DNA of 36,859 nucleotides from the NCBI GenBank assembly GCA_029779435.1, contig JAKPAM010000216.1:1-36859 (forward strand), written 5' to 3'. Below the pieces are notes generated by a model, which saw only the letters and a program-made list of their open reading frames with translations, had not been told where the DNA came from and made no database searches. This DNA is from Pseudomonadota bacterium. GTDB lineage: Bacteria > Pseudomonadota > Gammaproteobacteria > Burkholderiales > Burkholderiaceae_E. The position numbers and the translations under genes are program-made. Below are positions 15,419-25,117 of the stretch, one piece after another; position 1 is the stretch's first letter, and each line of letters opens with the position of its first letter.

Positions 15419-16753
15419 ATGGTTCGGCTCCCACCCTTACCGCAGGCACGCCGGCACCGAGGCCAGGCCCTGGTGCTGGCCCTGGTGCTGCTCTTCGCCG
15501 GCAGCCTCGGGCTGATGTTCATGTTCAGCGCGGGACAGATGTCCGCGACCAAGCAGCGCGTGGTCAACGCGGCGGACGCCGCCGCGTACAGCGCTGCGGT
15601 CTGGCGGGCGCGCACGATGAACTACCACGCTTATTCCAACCGCGCGATCATTGCCCAGGAGGTCGCGATCGCTCAGGCGGTCACCCTGACGTCCTGGATC
15701 AAGTACTTCGAGACCTTCATCGAGAACGTGACGACGATCGTCGAGATCGTCTTTCCGGTGCTGGCGCCGATCATCGAGACGATCCAGGAAGTGCTGGGCT
15801 GGATCCGGGAATTGACCGATTGGACGGCCACGCTCGAGATCTGGCTGCGTGGCGCCGAGACGGTCGGATATAAGAACCTGCTCGCTGAAAGCCAGCAACT
15901 GATGTATCTGGCGGGAAGCTCCTGGGGGGTCTCCGCCATCGCCAACCAGGTCGCCCGCGCCAACGACAGCGCGTTTTTCGGTCATGCGTTGACCGACGGC
16001 TCCGCGTATGCGCAATTGACGCGGCGGTACGAATCCGATGACGACCGCCGTCGATTGCAGGGGCTGGTCATCGACTCGCTGGACCCGTTCGTCACCGATC
16101 GGCGCGCGGATCTGCCGCTGCCGCTGCCGAGCAGTTGCCTCGGCAGTTCGTGGCAGCAATGGGTCCAGTGGATCCGCAAGCGCGGCGGGACCGCGATGCC
16201 GAACCTGGAGCGCTGGGAGGCCGCCGATACGCTGTCCATGCACGACTGGCACCGGCGGGGCGGCAGATGCCGGGAACACGAGACGGTTCCGATCGGCTGG
16301 GGGGCGGCCGAGGCGTCGCTGCAGAACACCGGGGAAATCGAATCGAATCCCGGTGATGTCGAAGAGAACGAGAGTGCGCTGGAAGAAGCCGAGGAAGACA
16401 TCATCTCGATCGGCGGCTATAGCGGCATCAGTCGTGTCCGCGAACTGAACTACGAGTCGCTGGACAACCCGCGCTTTCCCACGTCGCGGATCGCGGTCAT
16501 CGTCCACGCGCCCGGTGCGGCGGCGCGAACCGGCCGCACGGTCGGCGTCGGTACCGGCCGGCTGCAACTGAACGAAGACCTGCACAACCGCTATATCTCT
16601 GCGCTGGCGGTGGCAGACGTCTATTTCCGCCGGCCGTCGGACGCCCCGGCGCGAACCGAATACGCGAGCCTGTACAGCCCTTACTGGCAGGCACGGCTGC
16701 GAGAGCCGACGGACGCCGAGCGCATGGAGGCCGAAAGCCATGTCGATCACTAA
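15419..16753 (+). CDS. TadG-like pilus assembly protein
   Basis: This 444-aa protein has the N-terminus of TadG/TadE-like pilus proteins: a short basic stretch, then RGQALVLALVLLFAGSLGLM as a single membrane helix. Next is a conserved-looking segment (KQRVVNAADAAAYSAAVWRA, then MNYHAYSNRAIIAQEVAIAQ) where products of this family sit in the periplasm. The rest is a long extracytoplasmic domain with an acidic patch (EENESALEEAEEDI). The +5 Glu of true pilins is absent, so it need not be processed as a pilin. ATG 15419 is the only ATG before the helix; no ribosome site is visible, suggesting coupling to the pilin gene 35 bases upstream. It overlaps the next gene by 14 bases. Confidence 0.82.
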   Translation: MVRLPPLPQARRHRGQALVLALVLLFAGSLGLMFMFSAGQMSATKQRVVNAADAAAYSAAVWRARTMNYHAYSNRAIIAQEVAIAQAVTLTSWIKYFETFIENVTTIVEIVFPVLAPIIETIQEVLGWIRELTDWTATLEIWLRGAETVGYKNLLAESQQLMYLAGSSWGVSAIANQVARANDSAFFGHALTDGSAYAQLTRRYESDDDRRRLQGLVIDSLDPFVTDRRADLPLPLPSSCLGSSWQQWVQWIRKRGGTAMPNLERWEAADTLSMHDWHRRGGRCREHETVPIGWGAAEASLQNTGEIESNPGDVEENESALEEAEEDIISIGGYSGISRVRELNYESLDNPRFPTSRIAVIVHAPGAAARTGRTVGVGTGRLQLNEDLHNRYISALAVADVYFRRPSDAPARTEYASLYSPYWQARLREPTDAERMEAESHVDH

Positions 16754-17654
16754 GGCCGTCCTGCCCGATCAGGTCGTCTTGGGAGATCGATCCATTGGGG
16801 CAGCCCGAGGCAATCGGGGCATGGCACCGCGCCGTCGGCAATCCGGACAGGCGTTGGCCGAGACGCTGGTCGCCAGCATCGTCGTCGTCCCGTTCATCCT
16901 GCTGATCGTGCTGCTCGGCAAGTTCCAGTCGGTCCAGCAAGCGACGATCGCCGCCTCGCGGACACTGGCGTTCGAATGCACGGTACGGATCGACGCCTGC
17001 GAGCAGAACGATCCGACGCTGCTCGACGAGGTGCGGCAGCGTCACTTCGGGCATCCGAGCCTGCCGCTGCAGACCGTCGCGCGGTTGACCAACGCCGACT
17101 CGGCGGAACAGCGCAACCCGTTGTGGGTCGATCGCAGCAATCGCAGCCTTCTGGAACGCTTCGAACACGTTCACGCGACCTTGTCCTCCGGGGAGCTGGT
17201 CGGGGGGATCAACTATGCCGAATCGACGGCATCGGGCGCCGTGCAGCGCGCGATGGGGCTGCTCGGCGATCCGGGTGAGCGATTCGGCCTGAGGACACGC
17301 GGCGGCCTGTTCGAGGCGACGGTCCAGGCCGATCTGTCCGCGCTCGGTGGCGCGGACAGCTTCCTGACCCAGCTCGACAACCTGCGGATCCAGCCCCGCG
17401 CACGGACGGCGATCGCCGTCGATGCCTGGAACGCTTCGGGCCCGTATGGCGAGGATCCGCATACGGTCGAATCACGCGTCGCGCGAGGCAGCCGGATCAA
17501 CGGATTGATCGACGGAGCGATCGACGTCGCGTACTGGCCGACCCGTCTCTTCATCGCGCTGATGACCTTGCTGCAACTCGAGGATCGTGGTGACGAATTC
17601 CGTTATCACGAGGTCGATGTCGACCTCGTGCCCGCTGATCGGGTGGGGCCATGA
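16740..17654 (+). CDS. TadE-like pseudopilin
   Basis: This 304-aa product has a basic N-terminus ending RRRQSG|QALAETLVASIVVVPFI, a pilin-like cleavage site with Glu at +5 and a hydrophobic helix (about residues 40-60). This is the hallmark of TadE/TadF pseudopilins, which are processed by the prepilin peptidase and needed for Flp pilus biogenesis. The periplasmic domain is larger than in classical TadE (about 190 aa). ATG 16740 lies nine bases after GGAGG (16726-16730), inside the end of the preceding gene, so translation is coupled. Its stop overlaps the next start (ATGA). Which of TadE or TadF it corresponds to cannot be decided by eye. Confidence 0.8.
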   Translation: MSITKAVLPDQVVLGDRSIGAARGNRGMAPRRRQSGQALAETLVASIVVVPFILLIVLLGKFQSVQQATIAASRTLAFECTVRIDACEQNDPTLLDEVRQRHFGHPSLPLQTVARLTNADSAEQRNPLWVDRSNRSLLERFEHVHATLSSGELVGGINYAESTASGAVQRAMGLLGDPGERFGLRTRGGLFEATVQADLSALGGADSFLTQLDNLRIQPRARTAIAVDAWNASGPYGEDPHTVESRVARGSRINGLIDGAIDVAYWPTRLFIALMTLLQLEDRGDEFRYHEVDVDLVPADRVGP

Positions 17655-18358
17655 GTCGCGCGCTGACTCGTCTGATGGCCGTCACGTTCAGTTGCTGGGC
17701 ATCGGCCGTGATCGCGCAGCCGTTCACGCCGCCGTTGCCGTTCGAAGCCCGTAGCGAAACATTGTTGCCTGCAGGACGGATCGCCGGTCGGACGGTCGCG
17801 ATCTCGCGCTTCGATTCGACACTGGATGTCGACCAGGCGATTGCCGAGGCAAGGCGTCGCTGGCGGCAGGACAGCCGCTTCGACGTCGTCGAGGGCACCA
17901 GCGGGCGATGGCGGACGCTGTCGCATCGGGAAGGGGAGTCGACCATCACGCTGCAGATTCAGGGCCGCGCGGGCGGCGGCAGCCATGGGTTGCTCAGCGT
18001 CTGGATGAACGATGCCGGTCCGCTGGCTGCCCGGGCCGATGGGGCCGAACGGCGGTTGCGGGCGATGCTGCCCGCCGGCGCCTCGACGTTGCGCACGCTG
18101 TCGAACATCGATGGCGAGCGTGTCGCGGCGACGCTCGTCGCGACGCATGACGGACCGTTGGCGGCACTGTGGTCCAGGCTGGTCGCGTCGATCAAGGCCG
18201 AGGGCTTCGAGCAGAGCGATGCACTGACCTTGCCCGCGCACGTTCGCGACGCCAGAGCGGCGGCGTTCCTGCGCCGGGGCGACGAGCTGATGGTCACGAT
18301 GGACGCCCGAGGTGAACGGCTGGGCATCGTCATGCACCTGATCGAGGCGAAGCGATGA
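17651..18358 (+). CDS. Secreted protein of unknown function in the pilus locus
   Basis: This 235-aa protein has a cleavable signal peptide (MSRALTRLMAVTFSCWASAVIAQ, cleavage near VIA|QP), so it acts in the periplasm or beyond. I do not recognise a family. The mature part seems to hold two similar alpha/beta units. Each has a helix, then a short loop with Phe (QDSRF; AEGF), then a Gly-hinged beta hairpin (HREGESTITLQIQGR...GLLSVW at about 98-120; LRRGDELMVTMDARGERLGI at about 204-223). It overlaps both neighbours by 4 bases (ATGA at 17651-17654 and 18355-18358), so its dose is tied to the pseudopilins on either side. By position it might replace the role of RcpB or another periplasmic assembly factor; this is inference only. 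Confidence 0.78.
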   Translation: MSRALTRLMAVTFSCWASAVIAQPFTPPLPFEARSETLLPAGRIAGRTVAISRFDSTLDVDQAIAEARRRWRQDSRFDVVEGTSGRWRTLSHREGESTITLQIQGRAGGGSHGLLSVWMNDAGPLAARADGAERRLRAMLPAGASTLRTLSNIDGERVAATLVATHDGPLAALWSRLVASIKAEGFEQSDALTLPAHVRDARAAAFLRRGDELMVTMDARGERLGIVMHLIEAKR

Positions 18359-18576
18359 ACGGGCGCGCCATCGAGCAACGCAGCGCGCGGCGCCCGCCCG
18401 ACGGGGCCGGACGCATGGGCGGCGGCCCGGGAGGGCAGTCATCGGTCGAGTACCTGGTCGCGGTCGCGCTGCTGTCGATCGCGTTGATGGTCGGTGACGA
18501 TAGTCCGCTCGATCAGTTGATGGGAGCCATCGCCGAGCACTACCAGCGGTTCAGCTATGCGATCTCGCGGCCTTAG
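18355..18576 (+). CDS. Small Flp-type minor pilin
   Basis: This 73-aa prepilin has a long Arg/Gly-rich leader ending GGPGG|QSSVEYLVAVALLSIALMVG. It again has Glu at +5 and Tyr at +6 after the cleavage Gly, then a hydrophobic helix. The mature peptide is only about 45 residues, short even for Flp pilins, and ends FSYAISRP. Its start overlaps the previous stop by 4 bases. With the gene at 15087 it gives the locus two Flp-type pilins; this one, in mid-operon and tiny, is more likely a minor pilin or assembly initiator than the fibre subunit. Confidence 0.78.
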   Translation: MNGRAIEQRSARRPPDGAGRMGGGPGGQSSVEYLVAVALLSIALMVGDDSPLDQLMGAIAEHYQRFSYAISRP

Positions 18577-18610
18577 CCATCCGGAGCGGAGCACCTTGGA
18601 GAACGGAGTC

Positions 18611-19591
18611 ATGGAATCGATGACGGCACGGCATAAGGCGGTGTCATGGATCCAGCGGTATCGCGCGGTCGTGCTTCTGGCCGGGGCGCTGGCGATCGGG
18701 GCGATCGCCGCGATCGGGACGCGCAACTACATCGCCGAACAGGTCGCGATCGAGCGTGAACGGCTGCAACCCCAGCACGAGGAGGTCGACGTCATCGTGG
18801 CCAAGCGAGCCCTGCAGCGCGGCGAGTTCGTCAGCCCCGATACGATGGCGATCCGGCGCATGCCACGGGAATTCGCCAGCTCGTCGCTGGTTCGGCCCGA
18901 TCGTTTCGATGCCTATGTCGGCGCGCGTTTGAGCATGCCGCTGAGCGCCGGCGAACCGCTGATCGCACAAGGCGTCGACGGCGGTGATGCGAGCGCGTTT
19001 TCGACCAAGGTCCGCACCGGCATTCGTGCGTTGACGATCGCGGTCGACGAGATCAATTCGATGTCCGGCATGTTGCAGCCCGGTGATCGCATCGATCTGC
19101 AACTGACCGCGAGGCCGCTGACACAAGGCGGCGCAGGGATGCCGGCGGAGATCACCAAGCTGCTGATGCAGGACCTGCTGGTCCTCGCGACCGGGCGGCA
19201 GGTCCGGCAGCAGGCGGAAGAAGGCGGTCGGGCGCGCGTCTTCACGGCCATCACCGTCGAAGCCTCGCCGGAGCAGTCGCAGAGACTGATCGTCGCGCAG
19301 CGATCGGGAAGGCTGACGGCGACGCTGCGCAATCGCGACGATCGCGCGGTCATCGATCCGAAGGCGCTCGACATCAATGATCTGCTGGGCTTGCCCGCCG
19401 CCGCTGCCCGCCGCCGGGCGCCATCGCTGGAGTTGATCGTCGGCGGGCAAGGACCCCTGCGGTCCGTGGGGATGGCGGTGCCAGGCGGCGTCGCGGCGCC
19501 CCCGGATCCCGGCAATGCCGCTGCCGCGACGGCGCTGCTTCAGCAGCTCGGATCGGCCGCGGGAGCGATGCCTCGACTCAATGGTCAATGA
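18611..19591 (+). CDS. cpaB: Flp pilus assembly protein CpaB/RcpC
   Basis: This 326-aa CpaB/RcpC family protein has an N-terminal membrane helix (about residues 18-36) and a SAF domain starting near VIVAKRALQRGEFVSPDTMA (about 58-77). The RcpC core follows, with VRTGIRALTIAVDEINSMSG and GDRIDLQLTA. Family members sit at the inner membrane or periplasm and help the secretin. ATG 18611 is preceded by GGAG only two bases away; ATG 18620 (eleven bases away) or the TTG at 18596 with its own GGAG at 18588-18591 are alternatives, so the first few residues are uncertain. It overlaps the secretin reading frame if that starts at 19581. Pro/Gly/Ala-rich C-terminus. Confidence 0.9.
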   Translation: MESMTARHKAVSWIQRYRAVVLLAGALAIGAIAAIGTRNYIAEQVAIERERLQPQHEEVDVIVAKRALQRGEFVSPDTMAIRRMPREFASSSLVRPDRFDAYVGARLSMPLSAGEPLIAQGVDGGDASAFSTKVRTGIRALTIAVDEINSMSGMLQPGDRIDLQLTARPLTQGGAGMPAEITKLLMQDLLVLATGRQVRQQAEEGGRARVFTAITVEASPEQSQRLIVAQRSGRLTATLRNRDDRAVIDPKALDINDLLGLPAAAARRRAPSLELIVGGQGPLRSVGMAVPGGVAAPPDPGNAAAATALLQQLGSAAGAMPRLNGQ

Positions 19592-19604
19592 CGAATCTCG
19601 CGTG

Positions 19605-21077
<1,473 letters not shown>

Positions 21078-21129
21078 TCGTCCATCCGATCGTTGACCGG
21101 TCCTTATCGATCCTCGTTCGTCCCTCGCC

Positions 21130-22863
21130 ATGCTCACGCTCGCCATCCAATCCGAAGAGTCGCGGCCGCTGCTCGTGCAGGTGACCCGATTCCCTTGTCG
21201 AATCGGTCGCCACCGCGGCAATGAAATCGTGCTGCCCAGTTGGCGGGTGGCGCGCGTGCACGCGCAGATCGTTCGCCTCGACCGCGGATACAAGCTGGTC
21301 GATGGCGGCAGCATCCTGGGGACCTGGGTCAACGGCGAGCGGATCGTCGAGTACGGCCCCCTCGATCACACCGACGAGATCGTCATCGCGGGTTTCAAGC
21401 TGCATCTGGAAGCGAACCTGCGCGACGCGTCACCGCAATCGCCCGGCGTGCTCGCGGCGATCGATGGCGATGATCCGAGCGATGTCCACGCGGTCGACGG
21501 AGACGGCGCGGCGTTGGCGGGACTGCCCGCCGTTCCGGCGGAGGCCGCTCGAGGACTGGTCGAGCGCTCGTCGATCGAATGGCGTCGGACCATGCATCGC
21601 AAGCTGCTTCATGCGATCGACCTGCGCCGCAAGGATGTCCGGCAGCTCACGCAGGCCCAGTTGCGCGCGGAGACCCGGGTGTTGTTGTCCGAGCTGCTGG
21701 CCGAGGAGACCGATCTGCCCGATGCCGCGAGTGTCGATTCGCTGATCGAGGAAGTGCTCGACGAGGCGATCGGCCTGGGTCCGCTGGAGAAACTGATGGC
21801 CGATGCCGAGGTCAGCGAGATCATGGTCAATGGCGCGCAGGAGATCTTCGTCGAACGGCGCGGCCGGCTCGAGCGTAGCGCCGTGTCGTTCACCAGCGAC
21901 GACGCGATCCGGGCGGTGATCGATCGGATCGTCTCGCCCCTCGGCCGCCGGATCGACGAAGCGTCACCGATGGTCGATGCCCGCCTGCCCGATGGATCGC
22001 GCGTCAATGCGATCGTGCCGCCGCTGGCCTTGAAAGGGCCATCCATCACGATCAGGCGCTTCAACCGTCGGCTGCTGCGGCCGGACGATCTGATCCGGCT
22101 GGGCACCGCGAGCGCCGAGATGATCCGCTTCATCGAGGTCTGCGTCCGGCATCGGAAGAACATCGTGATCTCCGGCGGCACGGGCTCGGGCAAGACCACG
22201 CTGCTGAACGTCGTCTCGAACCTGATCCCGTCCGCCGAGCGGGTCGTCACCATCGAGGATGCCGCCGAACTGCGACTAGACCATGAGAATCTGGTCAGCC
22301 TCGAATCGCGACCATCCAATGCCGAAGGGCGCGGTGCCGTGACCATCCGCGATCTGGTGCGCAATGCGTTGCGGATGCGGCCCGATCGTATCGTCGTCGG
22401 AGAGTGTCGCGGAGGCGAGGCGCTCGACATGCTGCAGGCGATGAACACCGGCCATGACGGATCGCTGACGACGCTGCATGCCAATAGTCCGCGGGACGTG
22501 ATCGCGAGGCTGGAGACGCTGGTCCTGATGTCCGGCGTCGATCTCCCGGTGTCCGCGATCCGGGACCAGGTGGCCTCGGCGGTCGATGTGGTCATTCACC
22601 AGGCGAGGCTGGCGGACGGCAGCCGGCGCATCACCGAGATCGTCGAAGTCTCGGGTGTCGAGTCCCAGCGGGTCCAGATGCAGAGCTTGTTCCGATGGAT
22701 CCGTGACGGCGCGCACGGATGGCGATTCTCGGCGTGCGGCGTCGTGCCGCAGTTCTATGAATCCCTGGATACCGGCGACGTTCCGCCGGACCTGTCGATT
22801 TTCGTCGGACAGGGGGGCGGGCAGGGTGTCCGGCAGGATTCTCGCGAGCAGGGGGCCGCATGA
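21130..22863 (+). CDS. tadA: FHA domain-TadA/CpaF pilus ATPase fusion
   Basis: This 577-aa secretion ATPase powers Flp pilus assembly. Residues about 5-95 form an FHA domain (FPCRIGRHRGNEIVLPSW, then ARVHAQIVRL, then TWVNGERI), joined by a linker to a CpaF core. The core has the N-terminal helical part (EVLDEAIGLGPLEKLMAD, about 208-225), Walker A GGTGSGKT (349-356), an acidic box (VTIEDAAELRL), Walker B RIVVGE (420-425) and the His box HDGSLTTLHAN (442-452). Classical TadA lacks FHA. In the FHA signature the usual Ser of SRxH is Ala (A41-R-V-H44), so phosphothreonine binding may be weak or lost; G26-R27 and N68 are kept. It starts 52 bases after the secretin and overlaps tadB by 4 bases. Confidence 0.94.
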   Translation: MLTLAIQSEESRPLLVQVTRFPCRIGRHRGNEIVLPSWRVARVHAQIVRLDRGYKLVDGGSILGTWVNGERIVEYGPLDHTDEIVIAGFKLHLEANLRDASPQSPGVLAAIDGDDPSDVHAVDGDGAALAGLPAVPAEAARGLVERSSIEWRRTMHRKLLHAIDLRRKDVRQLTQAQLRAETRVLLSELLAEETDLPDAASVDSLIEEVLDEAIGLGPLEKLMADAEVSEIMVNGAQEIFVERRGRLERSAVSFTSDDAIRAVIDRIVSPLGRRIDEASPMVDARLPDGSRVNAIVPPLALKGPSITIRRFNRRLLRPDDLIRLGTASAEMIRFIEVCVRHRKNIVISGGTGSGKTTLLNVVSNLIPSAERVVTIEDAAELRLDHENLVSLESRPSNAEGRGAVTIRDLVRNALRMRPDRIVVGECRGGEALDMLQAMNTGHDGSLTTLHANSPRDVIARLETLVLMSGVDLPVSAIRDQVASAVDVVIHQARLADGSRRITEIVEVSGVESQRVQMQSLFRWIRDGAHGWRFSACGVVPQFYESLDTGDVPPDLSIFVGQGGGQGVRQDSREQGAA

Positions 22864-23711
22864 CCTCGATCGGGCTGATCCAGGTGGCGGTCTTCCTGGC
22901 CGTATCGGTGTTCGCATGGTGGCTGTGGGGAAGCCTTGGCCGGGCCGGGCGGCGCTACGGCACGCGCTTCAACCAGACCGTCGAGATCCAGCTGGCGCAA
23001 TCGCATCTGTTCATCGATCCGCGCCGCCTGTTGACGCTGAACGTCGTCATCGTGATCGCGGCGGCGGCGGTCGCTTATGTCGTGTCGGACAGCGTGCCGA
23101 TCGCGCTGGTGCTGGCGGCGTTGGCCGGCCTGTCGCCGAGGATCCTGCTGGCGCGCGTCAAGCGCATGCGGCGGGAGCGGTTTCGCCAACAGCTTCCCGA
23201 CCTGATGTTGCTGACGGCCGGAGCGCTGCGCGCGGGGGCGAGCCTGTGGCAGGCCCTGGCCCAGGTCACCGCCGAGACCGCGCCGCCCGCGCGCCAGGAG
23301 ATCGAGATGATGCTGCGCGAGCAGCGTCTCGGCGTGTCGATGAACCAGGCATTGGCCGGTCTCGAGCGCCGGATGGGCGTCGAGGAGACGCGCCTGCTGA
23401 GCGCGGCGCTGAGGATCGCCCACGAAACCGGCGGAAACCTCGCCGAGACGCTGGAGTCGCTGGCCGAGTCCACCCGACGCAAACAGGCGCTCGAGGCCAA
23501 GGTCGACGCGTTGACGTCGCAGGGCAAGCTGCAGGGATGGGTGATGGGGTGCCTGCCTCTGCTGCTCGGGCTCGTGCTGTTCCAGATGGAACCGGTCGCG
23601 ATGTCGGCACTGTTCACGACCTGGTACGGGCTGACGGCCTGTGCCGCGATCGTCGTGTTGCAGGCGCTCGGCTTCCTGTTCGTGCGTCGGATCGTGAGCG
23701 TGGACGTATGA
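22860..23711 (+). CDS. tadB: Pilus inner-membrane platform protein TadB
   Basis: This 283-aa integral membrane protein of the type II secretion F domain family is one half of the platform on which the TadA ATPase acts. A first helix (about residues 5-24) and a hydrophobic pair (about 58-95) precede the cytoplasmic T2SSF domain, with RFRQQLPDLMLLTAGALRAG (about 108-127) and LSAALRIAHETGGNLAETLE. Two C-terminal helices follow (about 222-280). Its start ATG overlaps the tadA stop and its stop overlaps the tadC start (ATGA), so the three are made together. Confidence 0.93.
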   Translation: MTSIGLIQVAVFLAVSVFAWWLWGSLGRAGRRYGTRFNQTVEIQLAQSHLFIDPRRLLTLNVVIVIAAAAVAYVVSDSVPIALVLAALAGLSPRILLARVKRMRRERFRQQLPDLMLLTAGALRAGASLWQALAQVTAETAPPARQEIEMMLREQRLGVSMNQALAGLERRMGVEETRLLSAALRIAHETGGNLAETLESLAESTRRKQALEAKVDALTSQGKLQGWVMGCLPLLLGLVLFQMEPVAMSALFTTWYGLTACAAIVVLQALGFLFVRRIVSVDV

Positions 23712-24589
23712 GCCTGCTGACTATCATCGTGCCGATCTGTGCCGGCCTGGCGGTGCTGCTGTTGGTTGCAGCCGTTCGTGCGATCGTGATCGATACGCCG
23801 GAGGACGACCGGACCTACAAGGACCGGCCGCCGAGATTCTGGGCGCTGCTGTGGCCATTGGTGCTGCCGCTGTCCCGTTGGCCCGGCAGGTGGATGGTCC
23901 AGCCTTCCCGGGCCCGCTGGCTGACGATGCTCCGGCAGGCCGATCTCGATCATTCGCTGACGCCCGAGCAGTTCCAGGCGGGACGCGTGCTGGCGGGCTT
24001 GATCGCGCCGTTGATGATGGCCGTCGTCTACTCGCCGCGCGGCATGGCTCCAGCGGGCCTGCTGATCTGCGCCGCGCTGGTCGGCCTGTATCTGCCCGTC
24101 ACCTGGTTGCGCGACCGGATGGCGACCCGGACCCGTCGGCTGTTGCGCGAACTGCCGTTCTTCCTCGACCTCCTGACGCTGTCGCTCGAATCGGGCCTGA
24201 ACATGAGCAGCGCGATCAACCAGGCGATCGACAAGGGGCCCGCGGGGCCGTTCCGGATCGAGCTGACGCGCGTGATGCGCGACCTGCGCGCCGGACGCAC
24301 GCGGGCCGATGCGCTGCGCGGGATGGCCGAGCGCCTCGCGCTGCCGGCTGTCGGCAGCCTGGTGTCCGCGCTGGTGGCCGCGGAGAAGCAGGGGGCATCC
24401 CTGGGGCCGGTGCTGCGGGCCCAGGCCGAACAGCGTCGCAACGAACGTTTCATGCGTGCCGAGAAGCTGGCGATGGAAGCGCCGGTCAAGATGCTGTTCC
24501 CTTTGCTGCTGTTCATCTTTCCCTGCACGTTCCTGATCCTGTTCTTCCCTGTGTTCAGCCGGGTCGTTCAAGAGGGGTGGCTCAATTGA
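23708..24589 (+). CDS. tadC: Pilus inner-membrane platform protein TadC
   Basis: This 293-aa second platform subunit is a paralogue of TadB. An N-terminal helix (about residues 3-27) precedes a central hydrophobic pair, and the T2SSF domain carries RRLLRELPFFLDLLTLSLES, MSSAINQAIDKGPAGPFRIE and SLVSALVAAEKQGASLGPVL. It ends with the strongly hydrophobic FPLLLFIFPCTFLILFFPVF. The ATG at 23708 overlaps the tadB stop by 4 bases; longer open sequence upstream in this frame (from 22586) runs through tadA and tadB and is not translated. TadB and TadC together correspond to one PilC/GspF-like protein. Confidence 0.93.
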   Translation: MSLLTIIVPICAGLAVLLLVAAVRAIVIDTPEDDRTYKDRPPRFWALLWPLVLPLSRWPGRWMVQPSRARWLTMLRQADLDHSLTPEQFQAGRVLAGLIAPLMMAVVYSPRGMAPAGLLICAALVGLYLPVTWLRDRMATRTRRLLRELPFFLDLLTLSLESGLNMSSAINQAIDKGPAGPFRIELTRVMRDLRAGRTRADALRGMAERLALPAVGSLVSALVAAEKQGASLGPVLRAQAEQRRNERFMRAEKLAMEAPVKMLFPLLLFIFPCTFLILFFPVFSRVVQEGWLN

Positions 24590-24605
24590 TGCGCGGGGGT
24601 CGGTG

Positions 24606-25013
24606 ATGCAGCGGGAATTCGATGCCGAGGATCGTCGATCCAGTGGGCTCGCCGTGATGCCGTCGTTGCCGATCGCATCTCCTCGCATGCGGTTCGCTCG
24701 GCGCTTCGACCAGCGGCTGATCGGGCTCCTGGGGCGCGAGGGCTTGTCCGGGGACGAGGCGTTGTGGATCGAGCCGTGCGGCAGCGTGCACACGTTCGGC
24801 ATGCGTTTCGCGATCGACGTGGTGTTCCTGGATCGCGACGACCGGATCGTGCGCGTCGTCGCTTGCCTGCCGCCGCAGCGATGGTGCCGTGCACCCGGAG
24901 CGCGCGTCGCGATCGAGTTCGCCGCGGGAGCCGCCTGCCGTTGGTCATTGGTCGAAGGGCAGCGCTGGGCCTTCGACAGCGGACGCGCGCGTGGTCAGCG
25001 GGGGGCTTGGTGA
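24606..25013 (+). CDS. DUF192 family protein
   Basis: This 135-aa DUF192 protein has the family core GREGLSGDEALWIEPCGSVH, TFGMRFAIDVVFLDRDDRIV (about residues 45-85) and a C-terminal strand. The function of the family is not established. It has no signal peptide, unlike many DUF192 proteins, so it may act in the cytosol; the region before the core is poorly conserved. GTG at 24603 directly precedes ATG 24606, and either could start translation. It lies 16 bases after tadC, in the same transcription unit, which suggests a link with the pilus system, but nothing in its sequence shows one. Confidence 0.85.
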   Translation: MQREFDAEDRRSSGLAVMPSLPIASPRMRFARRFDQRLIGLLGREGLSGDEALWIEPCGSVHTFGMRFAIDVVFLDRDDRIVRVVACLPPQRWCRAPGARVAIEFAAGAACRWSLVEGQRWAFDSGRARGQRGAW

Positions 25014-25117
25014 AGGGGCTCGCCGCAGCCGACGAGGATCATCGCGCGCGCGGCGTGCGTCATCTTCGCGGCCGTCATTTCCTTCCGTTCTTTTTTCTGT
25101 CGTTCGCAGAGGTTTCC

